From assembly GCF_030052815.1 (NCBI RefSeq), contig NC_079493.1:122351132-122415131 (forward strand): 64,000 bases of DNA, written 5' to 3'. This DNA comes from Hevea brasiliensis. Lineage: Eukaryota > Streptophyta > Magnoliopsida > Malpighiales > Euphorbiaceae. Shown here in pieces: positions 34,391 to 46,489 of this stretch (position 1 is the stretch's first letter; every line of letters begins with the position of its first letter). The translations under genes and the position numbers were made by a program. Below the pieces are notes generated by a model, which worked only from the letters and a program-made list of their open reading frames with translations, had not been told where the DNA came from and did no database searches.

Positions 34391-36124
34391 TGTCACGACC
34401 CAACCTATGGGCCGGACCGGCACTAGGACCTGGGCCAGCCTAAAGGCCCCGAGGCCCGTAGTAAGCCTAACTGTTCATTAACCCAACTCTAAGGCCCATT
34501 TGGGCCCAATTTCAAGAAACCAAACGGACAGAGTCCGGCCATAAAATGGACTTTCCAACGGGGAGTTTTCGACTCACCCGACCTGTAAACATAATAAATA
34601 CTCAATTGGGGAGCTCAGCTCACCCTCCACATACTCATATCCTCATAAAATAAATGGGAGCTCAGCTCCCTCATCCAATCCATCAAACATACATATCATT
34701 ATATGTTTACAGGTCCAACATGATAATAATATTACAGACCATAATCAAATAAATACTTCTAACACATGCGGAAATTCTAGGAGTAAATAAAATTACACAA
34801 ATATTGATAAACAACCTGCGAAGGAGAAAAGCAGGTTAACCAAAAATAAAATCCTCCTGTAGCCTGAAAAAAATATTGAACAGGAGTGAGCGTTCGACTC
34901 AGATATTAAAATATAAATTTTAAACATAATCTCTATAACTTTCTAAATATAATGCACTCAGAGAGTGAAATGCAACATCCACATCATTTTCACATCATAA
35001 CATCAAAAGGTAATTTGGAGCACTCACGCACCCTGTAACATCAATCATAATATATGGGAGCTGATCCCCTATACAGCTCTCTTAAATCCAACCTGGTGCC
35101 AGCGAAGAACTCAGCTCTGACTTCCACTTAAATACCAAATCGGGGTCCCAGCGAAGAACTCAAGCCGTGTCTACCCCGAAGGACCGGGTCCCAGCGAAGA
35201 ACTCAAGCCGTGTCTACCCGTCCTATCCATAGTCCACACCACATCACACGCACGCCAACGCACGCACACTGCTCCAAATTACCACAACAACATACATGGC
35301 ACTTTAACATTTATCAATGCATCAAAAATCGTGCCTAGAGTTTAACTACATAAATATATGCATATAAGTGATGCATGTTCATGATGAAAATATAATAATA
35401 TCGAAATTACAATTAAAATTAATATTCTACTCACGCACTTGACGGTGGTCACCGAGGCGGTGGGCGGAGGAAGAAGGTCATCGGCTCACGACAATTTTAT
35501 TACAATCATTTAATAAATTTGACTCCATACAAACAAGGAAAAGACCAAATACGCCCTAATTGCGAAAATCCGGCAGAGTCTCCTATACCTAGGACCTACC
35601 CAACCCGCAAAGGGCTTAAAACACACTTCTATATCCACATATCCACAACTCAATCACGTCACACAGCCCCTCCTGGGCCCATTAAATCAATCATTCATCA
35701 CAATATGTAAAATTTCAATTTAGTCCTTATAATTGATCATTTTTGCAAAAACTGCTCAAATAAGCTCTAAAAATTATAAAACTCTGCCTCGCGGTCCTTA
35801 GAAATATTACTAAGCTATTGCAAAAAGAATCGTAATTTTCTAAGCTACCACAAATATTTTATGGATTTTTAATCCTATTTAAGCACTAGAAAATTATGAA
35901 AAAGCAAGGTTCGGGTTTACCTTTGCCGATTCCGATTTCGGGAACGCGCTCGGGATGCCTGACAATGGTGGGGTAGCCAAAACCTCGATCCAATTCGGAG
36001 ACTTTTCCGGTAGCTGGTCTGTCTGGCCGGAAATTCACAGATCCGGACAACTGTCGAATTTCCGCGAATTGAGGATACCTACACGAAGCCCAATAATAAT
36101 ATATAAAAAATCAGGGGTGTTACA
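34391..36124 (-). repeat. Element 2 5' LTR
   Basis: A 1734-bp LTR matching 27416-29127. It keeps some CTG/CAG/CCTGG sites lost in the left LTR, but has itself lost others, such as the one near 35487. Confidence 0.93.
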
Positions 36125-36129
36125 CAGAA
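36125..36129. repeat. Target site duplication CAGAA, right copy (element 2)
   Basis: Matches 27411-27415. Confidence 0.95.
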
Positions 36130-37574
36130 ATATATATCTATTTTCAATCGATAAGTGTTGATAAAATGATAAGATGATAAGGTCTACTATACTTTAAAGA
36201 AAGGATTCAGATTTGATCCTTGAATAAAACATTGTTGAAAGGAGTCGTTACTAACATCGAAGAGATTATTCTTCTATGGTCTGTAAAATGGATATAGAGA
36301 ATATCTGATATATAAAAAAAAAGAGGTTCAGTAATTAAATTTATGAGTGTCAATTTAGATAAATATATATAAAAAGAAGTATCAATTGACCTCTCAATTT
36401 TATTCGTACATCTATCAATGTATATACTACTAAAATGCTAGTAGCAAAATTTGGTATACAAAACAGTATTAGAGTTATCTCCAATATTATACGTTCTGAA
36501 ATTTAAATTTTAATTAGGATTAAATTATTTAAAAAAAAAAAATAGTATTCCAAATGCAGTTCACAAATTTTTATTTAATTTATATAATCAAGATATAAAT
36601 CTTTTTTATGGATTAAGTTTTATTTTGTTAAGAAGTATTATAAAATTGTTTTGAAAAAATTTAATGCATCACATAGAAAAAATTTTAATTAACCAGATTA
36701 ATAAAAAAGGGTATTCTCTTAAAATTATTTAAAGATAAAATTAATTTTAATGTGTATAAATTAATTTAAAAATATTTTTAACTGTAATAAAAAAAATATT
36801 AGTTTAAATTCAAATTAACAATCTAGCATTTAAATTAAATCGTTAAGGATTAAGACAACAATTAAATTGCTTAACCACTAATAATTAAAAGCCTGAATTT
36901 TTAGTTAAGAAGGGCTATCTATGAAAGCAACTTCAATCTTCTATGTTGTGTATGAAAATTAAGAGAGAGTCCTTATATTAGATAGAGATTGAGATGCTCA
37001 AATTAAAGCCATTTTCAATTTGACTTTTAATAAATGTTTGAGTCAACTATAGCCACACCATCCCATTTGATATTTTTTCAATATAACTTAATCAAAGGGT
37101 ATTGCATCCAATAATTCATAAATTCTTCATGTAGTCTGATTTGATTTAATAATTGAAAATAGATAGATTTTGATTAAAATTTACATTTATTTTAATTTTT
37201 TAGTAAAAAAAATTAAGGATCGTTTATAAGTCACATATTAAAAATATAAATAATCAATTTATGATGGGAGCCCACTAAACTTATATTTGAAGATACTCCA
37301 TATATATAATATAAAATAAAATAACAACATAATTAATAATTGGTAGAATTTCTACCCGTATAATCTCATTGAGGCAGCAAGTTAGGTTGGATTGAAGGAT
37401 AATAACAAATAAAAATAATAATCGATAATTAAAATAAAATAAATATATTTTTATTAAAATAATTAAATATTAGTATTCTATTTAATTATTTAATTATAAC
37501 TAAATAATTAATACACACTAAATATAAGAGGTGTATGCCATGCACAGTTAAGAAGTCACATACCCTATCCACTC

Positions 37575-37686
37575 TCATCCATAAATAAAGTGGCCCAACG
37601 ACTTACAAATCCAAAAATTAAAAAATTCAATCATCCATAAATAAAGTGGCCCAACGACTTACAAATCCAAAAATTAAAAAATTCAA
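37575..37686. repeat. Perfect tandem duplication, 2 x 56 bp
   Basis: The 56-base unit starting TCATCCATAAATAAAGTGGC occurs at 37575-37630 and 37631-37686 without a difference, which suggests a very recent event. Confidence 0.95.
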
Positions 37687-38453
37687 GATCCAATACAATA
37701 ATTAATGAAATTGGTCTAATATCTTTTGGGTCGTTGGTGATAATTATATATAAATATTTTATTTTATATATAATTAGGAAATCATAATTTTGTAAAATTT
37801 ATTTACATGTTCATCTTAATTATGTTGCAATCTTTTATTTAATTTTTATGAATGTTCACTACATCCGATCAAGTGTTTGATTCGCGAAGTCAGACATATT
37901 GGTAATGGGAATACTATGGTCATTGCACCTAAAAATAGCAGATAGCTTATAGAAAGTGGGGCAGATAAAAATCTGGAAGTACATATATATATATATATAG
38001 GTACTGTTGCAAAAGGAAAAGGATTGTTGCATAAACCATGGACCCAACAGAAGAAGCCAATTTTGCAAGCAATTAGTTGAATGGATTGAACATGGCCAAA
38101 TGCAAATAACTGCAGATTGTGATCTTCCATGGTAAAGTTATATCATGGTACAGTGTTTGTAAAGCTGGCAGCTGCCCTACCTGTTAGGCCAGGAACTTTC
38201 AAGTTTCAACGAGCGCCCTTTAAGTTTGAAAGCTAAAATTATTTTTTAAATGAAAATATTATTTTAAATATTATTATAATATAATTAAAATTAATTAAAT
38301 TTATTTTTTAATTATTTTTTAATATATTGTATGTGATGTGACTTTTCGCATTATTAAATGGAAAACAGACTCATGATTTCAATCTAAACTTGTTGCTTTA
38401 TGATTATGGTTTCCTTTCCTATCGTCTAACTGGGGAAGAGGGATAATGTGAAA

Positions 38454-38470
38454 TAAAAAAAAAAAAAAAA
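38454..38470 (-). terminator. Pol III T-run terminator of tRNA-Ser
   Basis: The + strand A run is a T run on the tRNA strand, about 12 bases beyond the tRNA 3' end. Confidence 0.75.
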
Positions 38471-38481
38471 CGTTAACGAAA

Positions 38482-38563
38482 CGTCGACAGCAGGGTTCGA
38501 ACCTGCGCGGGCGAAGCCCAACAGATTTCAAGTCTGTCTCCTTAACCACTCGGACATATCGAC
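38482..38563 (-). tRNA. tRNA-Ser (anticodon UGA)
   Basis: Read on the - strand the sequence folds as a type II tRNA. The acceptor stem GTCGATA pairs with TGTCGAC with one G-T pair, and the discriminator is G as expected for serine. The anticodon loop CTTGAAA has anticodon TGA (38528-38530). The long variable arm contains GGGCTTCGCCC and the T-arm GGTTCGAACC. A long T run follows the 3' end on the - strand, a typical RNA polymerase III terminator. No intron is present. The length of 82 bases is normal. Confidence 0.96.
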
Positions 38564-38640
38564 GTTATTGCCCATTTCTACATGTTTTTTAAAAACTTCT
38601 ATAGCAGGACACGCGAGAAGGAACGATTAAGTGTAATTAC

Positions 38641-39182
38641 TGTCTATAATTTGTCAATATTAATTATTTAGTCCCCATTTTTCAAGAACTCAATTAAAAT
38701 GTCTTTGTGTTTTATAAAGAAAAATTTAGAATTTGGTCCTCAAATTTTATCCTATATTACAGTTTAGTCTCTAAATTTTAAAAATTAATTATTTAATCTT
38801 TAAATTTTGTACTAAATTATACTTTAATTTCTATAATTTTAATATATAAAACAATTTAATTTTTATGTAAAAAGATAAAATTATTGTAAATATTAAAATT
38901 ATAGAGACTAAATTATTTTATATACTAAAAGTATAGATATTAAATAATTAATTTCTTAAAATATAGAAACTAAAGTGTAATATAATGTAAAATTCAGATA
39001 TTAAATAATTAATTTTTTAAATTTTAAAGACTAAATTATAATATAAAGTAAAATTTAGAGACTAAATTATAAATTCTCCTTCTATAATGATTAAAAAATT
39101 TAATTTCACAAAATATAAGGAAGTTTTAATTGGATTTTAAAAGTGTAAGGATTAAGTAATTATTTTTGACAAATTAAAAGGA
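38641..39182. repeat. Fold-back (inverted-repeat) element, about 540 bp
   Basis: The left end (TATAATTTGTCAATATTAAT...TTTAGTCCC) is an imperfect inverted copy of the right end (...GGATTAAGTAATTATTTTTGACAAATT). The inside has several copies of TTTAGTCTC-like words on the left and GAGACTAAA-like words on the right, so most of it could fold into one hairpin. It lies about 100 bases from the 3' end of the receptor kinase. It resembles a MITE, but I could not fix a target duplication. Confidence 0.65.
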
Positions 39183-39282
39183 TAAAAAAAAAAAACTTAC
39201 AAAATAAAAAAAAAAAATTATATATGTAAAACTAGAGACATGAGTGCATTATACTGCACACTTGTGAAACCCTCGTTCATTT

Positions 39283-42200
39283 CTACCTTGCTTCTGGACC
39301 CACTTGAGTTTCAGGATCCACAGTAATGATTTCAAACGAATTGCTTAATCTCGTTGTTTGTCCCCCCATTCTGCAATTCTGTTCTCGAGCAATTTCTGTT
39401 TCCAAACACTCCTTTAATTCTGCAACTATATGGTTCATAGTTGGCCTTTGAATGGAAATTGATGGTACACATGACATTGCTATTTCCAAGAATTTCCAAA
39501 CAGAATTGGTATCAAAATTTCCTTGTAGTCTTCGATCAACAGCATTTCTTATATCACCTCTTTCGATGTAAGGACTCACCCAATGAACAATATGAATGTT
39601 CTGATCATGGTTTTTTATTACTGCAGGTTGGCCTGTGATTAGCTCTAGAAGAACTATTCCAAAGCTGTAAACATCGCTTTTCTCAGTTAGCCTGCTGGCT
39701 GAGTAATAATACCTACAGAAACCAAGAAAAAGAAGATAGAAATCAAGTCCTGTGCCATCACTAAAAATCGAACTTATAGACATATGCAGCGACTTACTCT
39801 GGATCAAGGTAACCAACGGTGCCAACAACTCCGGTTGACAAATGACTCCTAATTTCAGATGGGAAAATTTTTGAGCACCCAAAATCAGCTATCTTGGCCT
39901 GCAAATTGTCATTCAACAAAATGTTGGCGCTTTTCACATCTCTGTGAATTATAGGGGGTTTGCAACCATGGTGCAAGTACTCTAGCCCTGCACAATTAAT
40001 TTTATATTGTATTAATGCTAACATGAACAGATATGACCATGACTAGTTCAATTCATTTTTACTTAATGTTTTCTTGACCTTGTGCTGCATCCAGTGCAAT
40101 CTGCAGTCTCTCTTTCCAACCCAGAACCTCTACTGTTTTATCTGCAGGCAATGGATACTAATCTCAGAAACTCTCTTATTTATTTTTATGTGGAAGATTG
40201 ATTAGGTAATTATGCTGGAATTTAGGAATGGTTTGAATAGATGATACCTGATAAATAGTGTTCTAAATTTCCACAGGCCATGTATTCATAGACAATCCCA
40301 ATGTTTCCGATTTCATTGCAATAACCAATAAATGAAGCTAAATTCCTGTGATGAACTCTCATCAAGAGATGAGCCTGTGAAAAATAATATTCAAGTAAAA
40401 ACAATATCACATGGAAATCACACATAATATTTAATATTTACATGAAATTGAGTTGGGAGATAACTTAGTTATCATACCTCAGTTGGAAATTGAGTTGAGC
40501 CATGACCTGATGTTGGAGAAAGCATTTTGACTGCAACTTGGGTATCATCGCTTAAGTAGCCATGGTAAACTGTTCCAAATCCCCCCTTCCCAATAACAGT
40601 GCTAAAGTTGTTGGTCATTCTTACAATCTCAGCATACGTGAATTGTCTGTTGTGTGACTTCAGTGATGATCCTTCTTCCATCCGGGAATCGACAAGCATC
40701 CGTGCAACTTCATAAAGCATTGCAATTCTTCATTAGCAACACAGCTATTAATAGCTCTCTTGCAACCCTTGGAAATATGATTTTTTGTAAATTCAACAAT
40801 CATCTAAGCCAAATGCATGTACCTTTTTTTCTTTTGTAGATACACAGGATAATCAGTGTCATTGCCATGAGGATGACTACCAATGGAACAATGGTTGCAA
40901 CTATTGGAACCAAAGCACTCTTCCTCTCTTCTTTGCATGGAGACCACAGACAAAGCTCTGGATTCCCAACCAGTCTACCATTAGGGAAAATGATTTAGTC
41001 TAAGGACAAGAAAAGGAACTTTGGTATAAGCACAGGAATGCCAAAGGGAAAAAAGAGTTCATTCATGAACCTCAATGTCAATGATCCGCTAATGGATCTT
41101 TCCAAGAGAGCCAAAGGAACCGAACCAGAGAGTTTGTTTCCTGCTAAATTCCTGCAGTTTTAGTTAAATGATATCATTTCCCTTCTAATGGTTGCAGAAT
41201 TATAGGATGAAGGAAGTATAACTTACAAAGTCCTCAAATATGGTAGTTCTGACAGAAATTCAGGTACTCCTCCCGTTAAGCTGTTCTCTGATAAATCCCT
41301 GAATTAAATGCAGAAAACAATATTAATTTGATGTGAAGTTTCACATAATTAATGTTAAGTTGAAGAAACATGATTCAGCATTGAAAATAGTTTTCTGCTT
41401 ACAGGTGCTGCAGTAATTTAAGATTGGACAATGATCGATCGATCTCTCCTGTTAGTCCACTAGATGACAAATTCCTGAATGAAATTAATTACTTAAGCTG
41501 CAAGTGGATTATTTTTTTTTCATGGCCATAACAACTTTGAGTTAAGTCTTCTGTTATTTCATTTCATCTTTTGCTCAAGAACAAGAACTCACAAGGAAAT
41601 AATTCTTGGGGGATTATAACCATTATCATTGCAATTCAAGCCATCCCATGATGGAAGAGGTATGCATGGATCTCCTTGCCAGCCTTTAACGACGTTATAG
41701 ATTGACTTGATGTCTTCAATTGCTTTAACTATGATGAGAAATACAAGCAAGTCAAGCTTCAACAAAACAAATATAGATCACTGAATTATATCAAGAAACA
41801 TACCATCTTCTCGATCGGTTGGTTGCTGCCAGAAATCTCTCACTAAATAAATTTCCAATGCATTCAAAATGGGAGGAAGGGTAGAATTTGGCAACTTAAA
41901 GAGACAGAAGCTAAGCTTGGCTCCTCTTACTGACTGGAAAGGTAAGGTTGTAGAACGCAAGTACTTGAGAACTACACCTTCTTGTAACAGCACACCATTT
42001 AATTCAATGTTGAATTCTCTAGATTGGTTCATTTGCAAAATTTCAGCAAAGTGCATGTAAATGTAGAAATTTTCGTTGGGATCGCCAATATCAAATTCGA
42101 ATTTGAGTGGTTCATCTGCATTTATTGGCTGGACAGCAGTTTGCATCACCTTTGATGGTAGATTGAAGTCAGTGGTAACAAGGGAATCAACTGCAGAGGA

Positions 42201-43747
42201 AGTATTTATTGAAGCACATTGAGGACAGTTGTAAGGAAACCATATGCGATCATAGGCATCATCATGGTACCTAAGTCAGGGATCCAAGAACCATATGATA
42301 TTTTAGAAAATCTCAATATTTGTTAATCATTTTAATGTATATGATCAATGTGACTGAATTAAATTGCATCAATCAACCATGTAAACTAAGTATGATTCAA
42401 TTCAGTAACGAAACCATAATCCCTGCAATTGGCAGTAAAAGTGAGCATTCAGTCAGTTCAACTTATTCTGCACAGAATGTGGGTATGTGGCCTGAACTTT
42501 GAAGAAAAGGTGAAACTAACCTTACTATCTCGTTGGCTGTAGAGCCAAAATCGAGTCGCCGGTATAGAACTAATGATACAGATTCTGCTTTGTAGGTGGA
42601 ATTATGGAAATGCCTCAACTCTAGAGCTGATATGAAAGGGGTTCCTGAACCAGTGTTTAGGAGACAGACATATATGTCATCAATTGTAGGGACATGTATG
42701 ATCTCCTTGCTTACCATATGAGATGCATTGTCAAACTTCACTTTGTCCCACAAATTAACTCCAATGTATAATCGGAACTCTGGCAACTTGTCCAGATCAT
42801 CATAATTTCCATACATGAAGGAGGCTCTAATCAAGTAGATACTAGCTTTGCCTTCTGGTGGTCTCAGGGCATAGCAGTTTCTTTTTCCCTGAGGAAAACT
42901 TCTGAGAGTCATTGCAGACATTGGAAGCTCATCAGAAATGAAGTTGGCAGAAATGTTCTTATTCACTCCAGTGTCTATGAATGTCCTATCCGAAATGTAT
43001 TGAATGTCAGTAATGGCATCGGTGTAGCTGAAATCTTCTGGCATTCCACAATCAATGTTTATGGAACCTGTGATCATTCCCACAAGCCAGTAAGAAATTA
43101 TTTTTTTTTTTTGGGGTTTATTTTGGCTATTACTGGGGTTGATCAAGACTTCACACCCAGAAATCCACGACTCCAATTCCAATAAGCCAAATGAGGTTAT
43201 GCCTTTCTGTGTCTCAAATTAGAAATTTAGTACAAATATGTTATCAGTGTAACTCCTGACAAGAATTGGGAATCTTTCAGAGTTACATCCAAGAGAACCC
43301 TTACAATAAACTCTTAGATATCTCTCCAAATCTCACTAGAATTTGAGTCATAATTCTAATATAAATAGATGTATCAAGTATACAAAACCAAGATTTTTAT
43401 CAGATCACAAGAAAATGCAATATTTGTATTAAGTCTTTTCAGAGAAACCTCTGAAACAGAACAAAAACAGGGGCTAGAAAGTGAATGAATCAAATGCTTC
43501 TATCTTTATAATGAATCAAATGCTTCTATCTTTATCTGAATAAAATTAAGGACTTACCAGCTACATCGTCCAATTTTCTTCTAGAATGCTTTTGAATGAT
43601 GAAGTTAGGCTCAGAATTACTAAATTTGGAAACACCCGAGGCAAAAACATTTGAACCTTTGGTTTCTAAGCAAATAACTAAAAGTTGCAGCAAGATAAAC
43701 CCGTTAATGTAACCCCAAGCCCATATGCCTCTGCATTTCTGGACCAT
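39283..43747 (-). CDS. Malectin-like LRR receptor kinase
   Basis: Thirteen coding exons are inferred on the - strand: 43558-43747, 42521-43067, 41804-42270, 41593-41728, 41403-41474, 41227-41298, 41071-41151, 40823-40974, 40478-40707, 40248-40374, 40079-40141, 39798-39987 and 39283-39712. They total 2757 bases, 918 residues. Exon 1 encodes a signal peptide and an unusual basic tail. Exons 2-3 encode a malectin-like region (starts [11 protein letters not shown]). Exons 4-7 encode about three LRRs, two on 72-base exons. The membrane segment is at about residues 542-568. The kinase has loop GKGGFGTV (612-619), Lys633, catalytic HRDVKSAN (Asp729) and DFG (747-749), so it is an RD kinase with all key residues. 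It is a plasma-membrane receptor of the LRR-I group (At1g51810/At1g05700-like), whose members act in stress, senescence and immunity; the ligand is unknown. The start is the first ATG giving a signal peptide. Confidence 0.9.
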
Positions 43748-46093
43748 TTTCTCTCCAGAGAAGAAAGAAATTATTTAAGCAGATGAGTTTGCTATGGCAG
43801 TAAAAGAAAGGCTTGAAATTAAATGATACAAACGTGGAACCAAGAAAAACTAGCACGAAAGAAGGCAGATAAAGATAATTTAGGTTAAGAGAAAGTAAAG
43901 CAATGAAGGATTCTTGTTCTCATCCATTAAAGCAACACCAACCTCCCTGGTCCTATCCCACTTGTGCATGGTATTAACAGAGGCCATGTCCGAAGCATTA
44001 AATTTAGGGAGGGAATTGGGAGAGTGGGTACGTTACGTGTTTTTACTTGCCGGACCAAATTAGGCTATATAATAAAAAGAACCTCAGAGATCTTATAAAT
44101 TAGTCGCCACACTTGAATAATAATAAGAAAAGCCATATTATTAGAGAAAACAACATCAGTGGGTGCATAAATCAGCAACTTTAGGGCTGTTGACGTAATA
44201 AATCGGCAACCCGATCGATCAGCCCCCAGCAATAGGGCTGTTGATGAAATTTTCATCATCCATCAATTTGCATTACTAACCCTTCAGCTGTTTCAAAAGT
44301 TAACAGGGATGGGTATGTGATCAGAAAAAGGTGCAGGACTTTTTTCTTAATTTTACATTTCATGAAGTAGGGACCCCTCCCCTGGATCAAGGCCATCTGC
44401 TCAGGTAATACGTGCTTCACTGTGAATAATATATTATGTCGGACAGATAAGAAAATACTAAAAGAAATCTTGTGAGATATAAATTTTTTTTAACATGTTA
44501 CTAGCATTAATGGGATTTTGGTCCCAATCATAAAATTTAATGCAAAATCCAGAAAAAAAATTAATTTTTTTTTACTCATCGGAGTATTTTTAAATAGCTT
44601 GATGCCCACAGGTCAATTTATGATTTTTAACTCTGGTGCCCCACATCATTAATGTAGCTAACTACTGCTGTTTAATTCATTTTTAGCTAACTACAGCCCA
44701 ATCGCCATGGACACACGGGGATTGAAGGAGGCAGAGAAGACGATAGCGATGCTTCTACTACTGATAGCCCTTCAAAATAAATGGATCCAGACCCAAAAAT
44801 TTTTCAACTTCATTTTCATTTATGATTTTTTTCCTCATTATTTTCTCCCATATACTGCTCATTCATTTGTCAATCAACTTAATATCTCAATAATATTTGC
44901 CTTCAAAGTTGTCAGTGACTTGATAATTTCGCATTTAAAAAAGTTTAATATAATAGACTCCATTTGAAGAAAATAATTTATATGTGAAAAATATTTTTTA
45001 ATAATTTATTTTTTTTAATTGTAATATTAAAAAATAAAAAAAATTATTTTATAATGTTTAGAGTATATTTAAAAAATATTAATTTTTATTTAATTTATAA
45101 TATTACAAAAATAATTATGCTATAAGCACTTTTTTTTTACTATTTATTTTTGAATATGACAAAAAAAAAAATACATAGCAATAAGAAATTATAGCAGCCA
45201 CCACCATGAATATGCTAATTTATAAGAATATGCCTTTAAAATACGTTAAATTATAAGAATATGCCTTTAAAATAAATTAAGAACATGCCTTAATGAAAAA
45301 TATATTAAGCCAATTTATAAGAATATGCCTTTAAAATTGCTTAGAGAGGGAATTTAATCTCAATGAATGTAAGCAGCTCAAAAAGACTCTTATAGTTTTT
45401 TTTTTAGTTTAATTTTAGTATTTCATTACCATCAAATTTTACTTTACACCCAATATGGTTAGTCCAATTACTAAGGATGGGAACCCTCTTTCTTATCAAT
45501 TAGGGTTTAACTCCTAGCATTTCAGGATCTATTTATCTTTAATGTACTAGGATTGTACCCTTAAGATCACCTAAAATGGAAACTCAGTCTCTACGCAAGT
45601 AAGTTGGCTTGAAGATACCCTTATGGCTTTAGTTTTTTTCTTTTATTTTTTTTTTATTAATTTGAGCGTTAATTTCAAAACCATTAAATTTTACTTTACA
45701 CCTGATGGGATTAGTGTGATTAGTAAGGATGGGAGCTTATTCCTTATCAATTAGAGTTGGACTTCTTTGAAAAACATTTCAGAATTAATTTTCTTGAATA
45801 CAACAAATCGAAGTGGGAGAGTGTGTTCTTAAAATCAGCAGGAAACATAATCTCAGTATGCGCTGACCCAAAAATATGTAGGACCATAAATAAAATAAAA
45901 AATAAAAATATACTCTACACCTTATTCTATATATGTATGTATTAAAATCAAGCCAAATGTATCAACATCAGAGTAGTGAAAGGAGAAACACTCCTTTTGA
46001 ATATAGTTTTATTCATATATTTGAAACATTTCTTCTTTATTATTTATTCATGCTTGTGTACGGCTGACAAGCACCTGAAAAGCTGAAACAGTT
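43748..46093. other. Intergenic region between the receptor kinase and the Cys-rich peptide gene
   Basis: The first ~350 bases are probably receptor kinase promoter. About 44950-45350 is AT-rich with three copies of a TATAAGAATATGCCTTTAAAAT motif (near 45222, 45254 and 45316). An 86-codon + strand frame at 44707-44967 has no family features. Confidence 0.5.
45390..45800. repeat. Diverged tandem repeat, period about 240 bp
   Basis: A unit containing CATCAAATTTTACTTTACACC and CCTTATCAATTAG-like words occurs at about 45390-45540 and again at about 45630-45800. A third copy lies in the duplicated unit at about 55130-55290. Confidence 0.7.
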
Positions 46094-46430
46094 TCAAGGA
46101 TCAACTGGAGTAGAACAGCATTCGCAGCACTCCCCTGGCGGTGGAGGTGTGCAACAGACACAAGCCGGACAAACAATGGGGTCATCTGTTTGGAGGAGAC
46201 CTGCAAGATATACCAATCAAGACTTTAACATGGTGAATAAAAACAAAAAAATGAAGAACACATTCTTTAGTGGTACTGAAATTGTATTTAAAATTGTAAA
46301 GCTTTGAATTCAAATTTCAATTACCTCGAGGATGATTTGGCCGAGCTGCTTCACATGGTATCATCGGAGACAATACCAATGCAAAGATGAAGAGAGCAAC
46401 CAAAGTATATTTGAGGGAATTAGTTGCCAT
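46094..46430 (-). CDS. Small secreted cysteine-rich peptide, 70 residues
   Basis: Two exons are inferred on the - strand: 46325-46430 and 46094-46200, joined GT-AG, 213 bases. Residues 1-28 form a signal peptide with a hydrophobic core (YTLVALFIFALVL) and a likely cut after CEA. The mature part is about 42 residues and has eight cysteines within residues 46-64, arranged CPxCxCC, then TPPPPGE, then CCxCC, ending STPVDP. It is too short for the open-frame cut-off because of its intron. Similar short plant peptides are usually annotated only as hypothetical. The cysteine spacing does not match defensin, thionin, LTP or Bowman-Birk patterns that I know. Possible roles are apoplastic signalling, defence or metal binding; none is shown. 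Confidence 0.75.
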
Positions 46431-46478
46431 TGCCGTATAACTTGGAGATGAGATGCATATGACTGAGGCCATGAATCG

Positions 46479-46484
46479 TTTATA
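46479..46484 (-). promoter_or_regulatory. Candidate TATA box of the Cys-rich peptide gene
   Basis: The - strand reads TATAAA about 50 bases before the start codon, implying a very short leader. Confidence 0.55.
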
Positions 46485-46489
46485 CAGGG

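Larger units (their letters stand above)
27416..36124 (-). mobile_element. Element 2: chimeric, probably non-autonomous relative of element 1
   Basis: An 8.7 kb LTR element reading on the - strand with LTRs of 1712 bp (27416-29127) and 1734 bp (34391-36124) and a perfect CAGAA target duplication. The internal part next to the 3' LTR (29128-31120) matches element 1 and holds integrase and RNase H remains. The PBS and leader (about 34240-34390) also match. Between them, 31121-34240, gag, protease and RT are missing and unrelated non-coding DNA of similar length is present. The LTRs lack the first ~770 bases of U3 found in element 1. It therefore could move only with proteins from an autonomous relative. 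Confidence 0.92.
36130..38480. other. AT-rich intergenic region
   Basis: No gene is recognised. It contains poly(A) runs, a short (AT)n near 37984 and a perfect 56-bp tandem duplication, listed separately. Confidence 0.55.

Noticed and set aside
44707..44967. 86-codon frame starting with a real ATG
   Set aside because: AT-rich Phe/Ile-rich translation, no signal or domain, and no duplicate or splice support.
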